Below, in pieces: positions 1-4,387 of a DNA stretch of 5,648 bases. The stretch is from a bacterium (GTDB lineage Bacteria > SZUA-79 > Acidulodesulfobacterales > Acidulodesulfobacteraceae). The translations under genes and the position numbers were made by a program. The notes below the pieces were generated by a model. That model was not told where the DNA came from and did not search any database. It was given only the letters and a program-made list of their open reading frames with translations. The stretch spans positions 1 to 5,648 of the forward strand of contig JAJYYR010000056.1 in assembly GCA_021800805.1 (NCBI GenBank), in the 5' to 3' direction. The first letter of the stretch is position 1. Each line of letters begins with the position of its first letter.

Positions 1-200
1 GAGGCCCTCCCGTATGGGCGGTCGTCCGTAAACTTAAAACTTTGAACCGCAATGACGTTCTAACGGTGATTTCGGATAAAGATTCCTTGCTAAACGATAT
101 ACCGGCTCTATGTTCCCTAATGGGCGTTAGGCTGTTAAACGCCGTAAACTTAAAAGACCTTTACATATTTTTTATCGAAAATAAGGACTGGGGTAAATAA
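1..200 (+). CDS. TusA/SirA/YedF-family protein, 3' part (possible selenoprotein)
   Basis: This is the 3' end of a gene entering from the left. Codons run in frame from base 3 to a TAA at 198-200, giving 65 residues plus a partial codon (bases 1-2). The fold signature of the TusA/SirA/YedF sulfur-carrier family is clear: a Pro three residues after the catalytic position, then NDVLTVISDKDS (the usual GDxLxVxxDD strand) and NDIPALCSLMGVRLL (the usual DIPxxCxxxGHxxL helix). It ends at YIFFIEK, close to the family's usual YLIRK-like end, so the C-terminus is complete. Family members relay persulfide sulfur or act in related thiol chemistry through a Cys in a CPxP motif. An ungapped match to E. coli TusA and YedF from memory puts that Cys at the partial codon nGA, which cannot be Cys; it could be Arg, Gly or TGA/Sec. 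The next residues are GPP rather than PxP, keeping the second Pro. The gene lies 8 nt before RNase PH and is probably co-transcribed. Family call is confident; exact function is unknown. Confidence 0.8.
   Translation, partial: GPPVWAVVRKLKTLNRNDVLTVISDKDSLLNDIPALCSLMGVRLLNAVNLKDLYIFFIENKDWGK
3..30 (+). promoter_or_regulatory. Candidate bacterial SECIS-like hairpin
   Basis: Bases 13-19 (TATGGGC) pair with 24-30 (GTCCGTA) to give a 7-bp stem with two G-U wobbles, closed by the tetraloop GGTC (20-23). There are 17 nt between the nGA codon (ending at base 2) and the loop. This fits the known rules for bacterial SECIS elements: a stem directly downstream of an in-frame UGA, an apical loop about 16-37 nt away, and a G in the first two loop positions. 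The GGUC loop equals that of E. coli fdhF as I recall it. The bulged U of the fdhF element is not obvious here. The call depends on the unseen base before the window being T. Confidence 0.45.
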
Positions 201-208
201 AACAAAAG

Positions 209-922
209 ATGATAAGAAATAACAATAGGGCGGCCGATGAAATGAGGACTATAGTTATAACTCCCGGTTATATGAAATATGCCGAAGGTTCGTGTCTGGT
301 AGAAGCAGGCGATACTAAGGTGATTTGTACGGCATCCGTCGATTATAAGGTACCGCCGTTTTTAAAAGACAAAGGCGAAGGCTGGCTTACGGCAGAATAT
401 TCGATGCTCCCGAGGTCCGCGCAAAACAGGATACCGAGGGACTCATCAAAAGGAAAAGTAAACGGAAGGGCTCAGGAAATACAGAGGTTAATAGGCAGGT
501 CGCTAAGGTCGGTTATTAATTTTTCTTATTTTCCGGGGATTACAGTATTAATAGACTGCGACGTTATAAGCGCAGACGGCGGAACGAGGACGGCTTCTAT
601 AACCGGAGCATATGTCGCCGCCCATCTTGCGTTTTTAAATCTTATCAAAGAGGGAAAAATAGAAAAAATGCCGTTTTACGACTCCGTCGCCGCAATAAGC
701 ATAGGCATAGTAAACGGAGAAATTTTAGTAGATTTAGATTATTCGGAAGACTCAACCGCCGATCTCGATTTTAATTTTATACTGACGGGCAATCAAAAAA
801 TTATCGAAATTCAGGGTTGCGCAGAAAAAACCCCGATAGAATTTGAAGTTCTCGGCAAGCTTTATGACCTTTCTAAAAAGGCGGTCGCAAAAATCACGGA
901 ATTACAGAATGAGGCGATATAG
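209..922 (+). CDS. rph: Ribonuclease PH
   Basis: RNase PH is a phosphorolytic 3'-to-5' exoribonuclease that trims tRNA precursors and releases nucleoside diphosphates; it normally forms a hexamer in the cytoplasm. The 237-residue protein matches bacterial RNase PH over its whole length. Recognisable blocks are RxxDExR near the start (residues 7-13), GDTKVICTASV (34-44), GWLTAEYSMLPR (58-69), GRAQEIQRLIGRSLR (86-100), the phosphate-binding DGGTRTASITGA (123-134), the acidic segment DLDYSEDSTADLD (175-187), and EIQGCAE (200-206). Arg87 and the GTR at 125-127 correspond to phosphate-contacting residues of the family. The ATG at 209 puts the N-terminus one or two residues beyond the usual start. 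No good Shine-Dalgarno is seen at optimal spacing; translation may be coupled to the upstream TusA-like gene, whose stop is 8 nt before. An in-frame ATG at residue 12 would cut into the conserved N-terminus and is unlikely. No motif is missing. Confidence 0.97.
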   Translation: MIRNNNRAADEMRTIVITPGYMKYAEGSCLVEAGDTKVICTASVDYKVPPFLKDKGEGWLTAEYSMLPRSAQNRIPRDSSKGKVNGRAQEIQRLIGRSLRSVINFSYFPGITVLIDCDVISADGGTRTASITGAYVAAHLAFLNLIKEGKIEKMPFYDSVAAISIGIVNGEILVDLDYSEDSTADLDFNFILTGNQKIIEIQGCAEKTPIEFEVLGKLYDLSKKAVAKITELQNEAI

Positions 923-932
923 AATACGGCAT

Positions 933-1421
933 CTAATTTTTATTAGAATCCTCTTTATTTTCTAAATCGGGAATTTTTTTAGGGCTTGATTCTTCACCTG
1001 CTTTATATTCGTATGTCGCATTATTGAAATCATAATAAGTATAAAAATTACCTTTTATTCTATTTTTAAAATATTTAAATATAAAATAAATTATATAGTA
1101 ATTTAAAAAAGGAATCAAAAAAAGAACTGCTATAAAATCAGTGATAAATCCCGGAATAAAAAACAGTATTCCGCCGATAAAATAAGCAGTAGATTTGATT
1201 AAATTTTTATTTAAAATTTTTCCGTTGGAAAAATCGTATAGCGTATTTTGAAGGGTAATATATTTAATTTTTTTTGTTATTATGTAGCCTGCGATACTAA
1301 AAAATATCAAAAAACCTGCCGTTGCGGGATAACCTAATCTTTCGGCTATTTCTATAAATACGTAAATTTCTAAAAATATATATATAACTATCGCAAAAAA
1401 AATTTTTCCGAATAACCCCAT
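933..1421 (-). CDS. fxsA: FxsA family membrane protein
   Basis: FxsA is a small cytoplasmic-membrane protein; in E. coli its overproduction suppresses the exclusion of phage T7 by the F plasmid, and its normal role is not established. The 162-residue product is near the usual length. It has hydrophobic segments at roughly residues 4-24, 31-50, 76-96 and 97-116. It carries the family's characteristic stretch, here GGILFFIPGFITDFIAVLF (83-101), and the early LEIYVFIEIAERLG (17-30) matching the family's YVYIEISIF-like segment. The C-terminal tail from about residue 120 is hydrophilic and rich in charged residues, with ESSPKKIPDLENKED, as in other FxsA proteins. The start at 1421 gives the standard N-terminus although no Shine-Dalgarno is visible in the AT-rich leader. 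It follows the sensor kinase gene by 31 nt on the same strand, so it is probably the last gene of the response-regulator operon. It converges on rph with 10 nt between the stops. Confidence 0.93.
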   Translation of the reverse strand: MGLFGKIFFAIVIYIFLEIYVFIEIAERLGYPATAGFLIFFSIAGYIITKKIKYITLQNTLYDFSNGKILNKNLIKSTAYFIGGILFFIPGFITDFIAVLFLIPFLNYYIIYFIFKYFKNRIKGNFYTYYDFNNATYEYKAGEESSPKKIPDLENKEDSNKN

Positions 1422-1452
1422 TTATTTAATATACAACGATTTTATTATTTAA

Positions 1453-2691
1453 TCAAATTTGAATTTTATTTAAATCTATTTTAAAAATATTTTTGCCGCC
1501 AGAATATGCGTATATAATTTTTAACCCGTGTTTTTCAATAATCTGTTTAGTTATATATAAACCAAGACCGAAGCCATCTTTGTTTTTTACGTTAAGGTCT
1601 TTTAAAAAAGGCTCGAACATAGCATCTTCGGAAATAGACGGTTTTGCCCCTTCGTTTATAACGCTTAAAACGCCTTTTTCTATATTAACCGTTACTTTCT
1701 TATCTGTTCCAAATTTAATCGCATTATCTAATAAATTTTTAACGCTGATGATTAGAAGTTCGCAATCAGCTTTAACGGTGTAATCCTTGTCGTCGGTTAT
1801 AACGTTGATGCCGCCGCTGTTTTTTAAGAAAAGGAGTTCTTTCGCTCTATTAATTATATCTATTGAATTACAGGCGGTTATATTCAAAATTTCGTTGCCT
1901 GCCGCTATTTTTTCCGCCGCAAATAGTTCGTTTATGAGCATTTCGAGCCTGTTAAAAATATCTGAAAATATTCTTTTTTTGTTTTCGTCCTCGTTTTTCA
2001 AGAGTTCTAAAGCAATTTTCCCTTTAGTAATAGGGGTTTTTAATTCGTGTGCTATGTTTCTTATAAACCATACCCTTGTATTCATGGTTTTTTTAACGCC
2101 GTCAATTGCTTCTTTAAATTCTTTTGCTACGAATCCTATTTCATCCTTTCTTAACATGTAATCATTTAAATTTACGTTTATATTACCGTTTTTAAATTCT
2201 TCTATTTTTTTTCTCAATTTTCCGAGAGGTCTTATGGAACGAAATATGCTGATATATAAAAGAACAAGGATAATATTTAAACTTAACCATGCTGCCAATA
2301 AAATCTTCTGCCTGCCGCTAATCCCCGAAGTTCTTTTAAACAAAAAAGCAGTTTTTCCGCTTTCTGACTTCAAGTATATATATTTATTTCCGTTAAATAT
2401 TAATAAGGTAAGATGATAATTGAATCGCGGAGGATTTCTTTTAAGCAGGAACTTTCCGTTTTTTAATATTTTATCAATCTTTTGTTTATTTTTTATTAGA
2501 TTTATTCCAAAAAATTTACCGTCGGTCAATTTATTTTTTTTTGCCAGAAAAATAGTTTTTCTTATGAATCTGAAAGTTTCCATGCGGTCAATTATTTTGT
2601 TAGCAAATAAGTAAAAAAAAAGCAGTACGGCAAAAGTCAAAATAAAAACTATATTAATTTTAAATAATACTGAATGTCTGTTAAATTTCAT
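1453..2691 (-). CDS. Sensor histidine kinase (CpxA/ArsS-like)
   Basis: This 412-residue membrane sensor kinase should autophosphorylate and phosphorylate the response regulator encoded just upstream. Order of parts: TM1 about residues 10-33; a predicted periplasmic sensor of about 95 residues (34-128); TM2 about 129-150; a HAMP linker from about 151 (IRPLGKLRKKIEEFKNG to about 200); the H-box RNIAHELKTPITKGK with phospho-acceptor His215; the N-box KNLLDNAIKF (318-327); a G1-like NEG (346-348) in place of DxG; an F-box FEPF (359-362); and the G2 box GFGLGLYI (373-380). The HELKTPITKGK form of the H-box recalls the ArsS acid-responsive kinases of Campylobacterota, but the ligand cannot be read from sequence. 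The sensor is markedly basic, about 23 Lys/Arg against 5 Asp/Glu. The ATG lies inside the end of the regulator gene (11-nt overlap), which indicates translational coupling. Family certain; signal unknown. Confidence 0.95.
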   Translation of the reverse strand: MKFNRHSVLFKINIVFILTFAVLLFFYLFANKIIDRMETFRFIRKTIFLAKKNKLTDGKFFGINLIKNKQKIDKILKNGKFLLKRNPPRFNYHLTLLIFNGNKYIYLKSESGKTAFLFKRTSGISGRQKILLAAWLSLNIILVLLYISIFRSIRPLGKLRKKIEEFKNGNINVNLNDYMLRKDEIGFVAKEFKEAIDGVKKTMNTRVWFIRNIAHELKTPITKGKIALELLKNEDENKKRIFSDIFNRLEMLINELFAAEKIAAGNEILNITACNSIDIINRAKELLFLKNSGGINVITDDKDYTVKADCELLIISVKNLLDNAIKFGTDKKVTVNIEKGVLSVINEGAKPSISEDAMFEPFLKDLNVKNKDGFGLGLYITKQIIEKHGLKIIYAYSGGKNIFKIDLNKIQI

Positions 2692-3352
2692 AAAATTTAT
2701 ATCCGTAACCCCTTATGGATTTAATATATTTGGGATTTCGTGGGTCGTCCCCTATTTTTTTTCTGATCCTTCCTATTAAAACGTCGACGGTTCTGTCAAT
2801 ACTTTCATAATTCATAGTTTTTATATTTTCTAGAATATAGTCCCTTGTAATAACGTTGCCTTTGTTTTTATATAAAATTAAAAAAAGCTCGTATTCCGCG
2901 GAAGTTAAATCTAAGGCTTTGCCGTCTTTTTTGACGAGCATTTTACTTTCGTCTATTTCAAAACCGTAATCGTGGTTATTTGCCTTCACTTTTCTTCTTG
3001 TTATAGATCTTATTCTGGCGACGAGTTCTCTTGGATTATATGGTTTTGCGACGTAATCGTCGGCTCCGATTTCAAGACCGGTAACTATGTCGGAATAGTC
3101 GCCTCTCGCCGAAGAAATAATTATAGGCAGATGGTACTTTTGCGACACTGATTTACATATTTCTAATCCGTCGGCATTCGGCAAAGTCAGGTCTAAAATT
3201 AATAGGTCAAAATTATTTGCGCCTTTATCGATAGCTTCAAGCCCTTCCTTTGCGTTTTCAAAATTTATAAGGTCGATATTGAATTTATGGAGATATTCTT
3301 TTAAAAGCTCAGCAATTTCTTTATCATCTTCAATCATTATAACTTTTGGCAT
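2681..3352 (-). CDS. OmpR/PhoB-family response regulator (CpxR/ArsR-like)
   Basis: A 223-residue two-component transcription factor, standard length for the OmpR family. The receiver domain (about 1-118) has the acidic pocket at Glu8/Asp9/Asp10, phospho-acceptor Asp54 in LILDLTLPNADG, the switch Ser81-Ala82, and Lys103 in AKPYNPRELVARI. The winged-helix effector domain (about 128-223) shows LTSAEYELFLIL (149-160), the recognition-helix segment SIDRTVDVLIGRIRKKIG (184-201), and the terminal wing KSIRGYGYKF (211-220). All phosphorylation residues are present, so the protein should be active. It is encoded directly before, and overlapping, its presumed partner kinase. A possible -10 element (TATAAT, minus strand, 3395-3390) would give a leader of about 30 nt. 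Its neighbour on the other side is a Spy/CpxP-like gene in the same direction, a likely target. Confidence 0.97.
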   Translation of the reverse strand: MPKVIMIEDDKEIAELLKEYLHKFNIDLINFENAKEGLEAIDKGANNFDLLILDLTLPNADGLEICKSVSQKYHLPIIISSARGDYSDIVTGLEIGADDYVAKPYNPRELVARIRSITRRKVKANNHDYGFEIDESKMLVKKDGKALDLTSAEYELFLILYKNKGNVITRDYILENIKTMNYESIDRTVDVLIGRIRKKIGDDPRNPKYIKSIRGYGYKFYEI

Positions 3353-3389
3353 AATAGTTTATAAAATTTAAAAATTTATGAAAAAGCAC

Positions 3390-3395
3390 ATTATA
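3390..3395 (-). promoter_or_regulatory. Possible -10 element for the two-component operon
   Basis: Read on the minus strand this is a perfect TATAAT, placed so that transcription would begin about 30 nt before the response-regulator ATG at 3352. No good -35 is seen at 16-18 nt upstream (only ATTTAT-like sequence), and the region is very AT-rich, so chance is a real alternative. An activator-dependent, possibly autoregulated, promoter is conceivable. Confidence 0.3.
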
Positions 3396-3424
3396 TAAAA
3401 AATATTAATTAAATAAATGGAATA

Positions 3425-3466
3425 GCCGAAACAGCCGCATTAAAAAAATAGTTCGTCTGCTTCGGC
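3425..3466 (-). terminator. Stem-loop between spy-like gene and response regulator (terminator or attenuator-like)
   Basis: On the minus strand GCCGAAGCAG (3466-3457) pairs with CTGTTTCGGC (3434-3425), a 10-bp stem with one G-U wobble and a 22-nt loop. It is the only strong hairpin in the 147 nt between the spy-like stop and the regulator start. The sequence after the stem (TATTCCATTTATTT) is T-rich but has no uninterrupted T-run, so intrinsic termination is likely to be partial. It could let the spy-like gene be expressed at higher level than the regulator, protect the 3' end of the spy-like mRNA, or be part of a leader. Confidence 0.4.
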
Positions 3467-3499
3467 AAAATTAAAATTTAACCGCGATAGCGATAAATA

Positions 3500-4024
3500 T
3501 TATTCGGATAAATTTTCATTCATAATTTTGATTCTTTTGTTTAACATTTTTTTCATAAACTCAAGGCGTTTAATTCTGTTATGAATCTTTTTCTTCATAA
3601 GAAATACAAACCTGCTTCTCTGCGCAGGGGTTAAAACGTTAAAGAATTTTGTAAGAAAATTTGCCTTGATTTCAGCCATATTTTTAACTTTATTCGTAAT
3701 ATTTGCTACAAAAACGTTTTTGTTAAACGTTCCCGATTTCATTGCCGAAAGCAGCGGATTTCTAAAGTTCCTAATATTTGACTTAAAAGCCGTAAATTCC
3801 TGCCGCTTAATTATTTTAATTTGGTGAAGCTGATTTTTAGTCAAATGCAATTTATTTTTAAGCATAAAAATATTGAACATCCCCATCATATCCATTTTAC
3901 GACAACGCATAAATTTATGCCGCATAAAATTAGGATGTTTCATTGCAGAAGCGCTGCCGAGAAAATACGTTCCCGCAAAAACAAATACAGATAAAAACAA
4001 AAATAAAATCTTAAACTTTTTCAT
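3500..4024 (-). CDS. Spy/CpxP-like periplasmic LTxxQ protein
   Basis: The 174-residue protein begins with a clear signal peptide: KK charge, hydrophobic core to about residue 20, and an ASA cleavage site after residue 27. The mature part has two LTxxQ motifs, LTKNQ (61-65) and LTPAQ (131-135), about 70 residues apart, the hallmark of the Spy/CpxP family of helical periplasmic proteins. Known members are chaperones (Spy), stress-system inhibitors (CpxP) or zinc-linked proteins (ZraP). The segment before the first motif is rich in Met with His and Cys (eight Met between residues 28 and 54, plus His30, His36 and Cys41), which could bind Cu(I) or other metals. The mature protein is very basic, about 34 Lys/Arg against 6 Asp/Glu. 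The start at 4024 is chosen over an upstream in-frame start at 4072 because AAAGGAG lies 7 nt before it and the signal peptide then begins immediately. It lies upstream of the regulator/kinase pair in the same direction, as in a Cpx-type circuit. Family likely; partner and metal binding are inferred. Confidence 0.85.
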   Translation of the reverse strand: MKKFKILFLFLSVFVFAGTYFLGSASAMKHPNFMRHKFMRCRKMDMMGMFNIFMLKNKLHLTKNQLHQIKIIKRQEFTAFKSNIRNFRNPLLSAMKSGTFNKNVFVANITNKVKNMAEIKANFLTKFFNVLTPAQRSRFVFLMKKKIHNRIKRLEFMKKMLNKRIKIMNENLSE

Positions 4025-4031
4025 GACGAAT

Positions 4032-4038
4032 CTCCTTT
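4032..4038 (-). promoter_or_regulatory. Shine-Dalgarno of the spy-like gene
   Basis: AAAGGAG on the minus strand, 7 nt before the ATG at 4024. It decides the start: the longer reading from 4072 would place this site inside the coding sequence and add 16 residues in front of an otherwise normal signal peptide. Confidence 0.85.
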
Positions 4039-4045
4039 TAAATTC

Positions 4046-4067
4046 AATTAATTGATTAATTGTAATG
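4046..4067 (+). repeat. 22-nt motif, copy 1 (spy-like side)
   Basis: The core reads ATTGATTAAnnGTAATG (4051-4067). It matches copy 2 at 4339-4360 in the same orientation at 19 of 22 positions. It lies 22-43 nt upstream of the spy-like ATG, just beyond its Shine-Dalgarno, where it would overlap the likely promoter or leader. A regulator binding site is the simplest reading; AT-richness weakens it. Confidence 0.4.
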
Positions 4068-4129
4068 CACAATATTATCTTAATATCGATGCCGTATTTA
4101 TGAATAATTATAGCGTAAGAATGTTAATC

Positions 4130-4171
4130 GAGAATAAATATATTATAAATGAGAATAAAATATTTATTTAT
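4130..4171 (+). repeat. Imperfect 21-nt tandem repeat
   Basis: Two adjacent 21-nt units, each beginning GAGAATAAA (4130-4138 and 4151-4159), agree at 15 of 21 positions. The 21-nt period is two helical turns, so a protein could bind both units on one face of the DNA. The remainder of each unit is only A and T, so much of the agreement could be compositional. Confidence 0.3.
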
Positions 4172-4312
4172 ATTATTCCGTTAATTATTTATGTTACTTT
4201 TTTATTGACAATTTTTTCGTTATATGCCAAAATTATAGAAAATTATGGCAATGGGGTTTGCCTAACCGCTTTGTATAAATAACAAGCTAATAACTCCTAC
4301 ATCGCATATTGG

Positions 4313-4341
4313 TTGACGCAGTATTATAAGCGTTACACAAT
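4313..4341 (+). promoter_or_regulatory. Possible sigma-70-type promoter for the hydrogenase operon
   Basis: TTGACG (4313-4318) matches the -35 consensus at 5 of 6 positions, and CACAAT (4336-4341), after a 17-nt spacer, matches the -10 at 4 of 6. Transcription would begin near 4348, giving a leader of about 40 nt before the hyfC ATG. The second 22-nt motif (4339-4360) overlaps the -10 and start region, a position suited to control by a bound regulator. Confidence 0.45.
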
Positions 4342-4360
4342 TTATTGATTAAACGTAATG
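4339..4360 (+). repeat. 22-nt motif, copy 2 (hydrogenase side)
   Basis: The core ATTGATTAAnnGTAATG (4344-4360) repeats copy 1 with three differences in 22 nt. It overlaps the proposed -10 element and ends 27 nt before the hyfC ATG. Because it faces the opposite gene in the same DNA orientation, it is oriented differently relative to the two transcripts. Confidence 0.4.
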
Positions 4361-4366
4361 TAGAAA

Positions 4367-4372
4367 AAGGAG
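4367..4372 (+). promoter_or_regulatory. Shine-Dalgarno-like AAGGAG before hyfC
   Basis: A good AAGGAG sits 15 nt before the ATG at 4388, longer than the usual 5-9 nt. The only in-frame alternatives between them are non-ATG codons, such as ATT at 4382 (9 nt away). Either the spacing is unusual, translation starts at a rare codon, or the motif is not used. Confidence 0.5.
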
Positions 4373-4387
4373 TATTGGCTTATTATA

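Larger units (their letters stand above)
4025..4387. other. Divergent intergenic region
   Basis: A 363-nt, very AT-rich stretch between the leftward spy-like gene and the rightward hydrogenase operon. It holds the spy-like ribosome binding site, a tandem octamer (4047-4062), one copy of a 22-nt motif at each end (4046-4067 and 4339-4360), a 21-nt tandem repeat (4130-4171), a 5-bp hairpin GGCAA/TTGCC (4247-4262), and a promoter-like -35/-10 pair (4313-4341). An open frame on the plus strand (ATG 4100 to stop 4282, 60 codons) encodes one hydrophobic segment but has no Shine-Dalgarno and no recognisable similarity; I do not call it a gene. The region most likely controls both divergent genes. 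Confidence 0.6.

Noticed and set aside
932..947. TCTAAT/ATTAGA hairpin between the convergent rph and fxsA genes as a bidirectional terminator
   Set aside because: Only six mostly A-T pairs and no T-run following on either strand; it also includes the fxsA stop codon. Too weak to call.
1493..2614. Several plus-strand open frames opposite the kinase gene
   Set aside because: They lie antisense to conserved kinase motifs, lack ribosome binding sites and show no protein family features.
4025..4072. Longer N-terminus (16 extra residues) for the spy-like protein
   Set aside because: The AAAGGAG at 4032-4038 and the signal peptide beginning MKK at 4024 fix the shorter start.
4246..4262. Sigma-54-like promoter (TGGC ... 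TTTGC), attractive because formate hydrogenlyase genes often use sigma-54
   Set aside because: The GG-to-GC spacing is 11 instead of the strictly required 10, and the site is about 130 nt from the gene; the same bases form a simple 5-bp hairpin.
4052..4282. Small open frame with one hydrophobic segment in the divergent intergenic region (ATG at 4100, 60 codons)
   Set aside because: No Shine-Dalgarno, no similarity that I recognise, low-complexity Ile/Asn/Lys/Tyr content expected from AT-rich DNA, and it overlaps repeat-like regulatory sequence.
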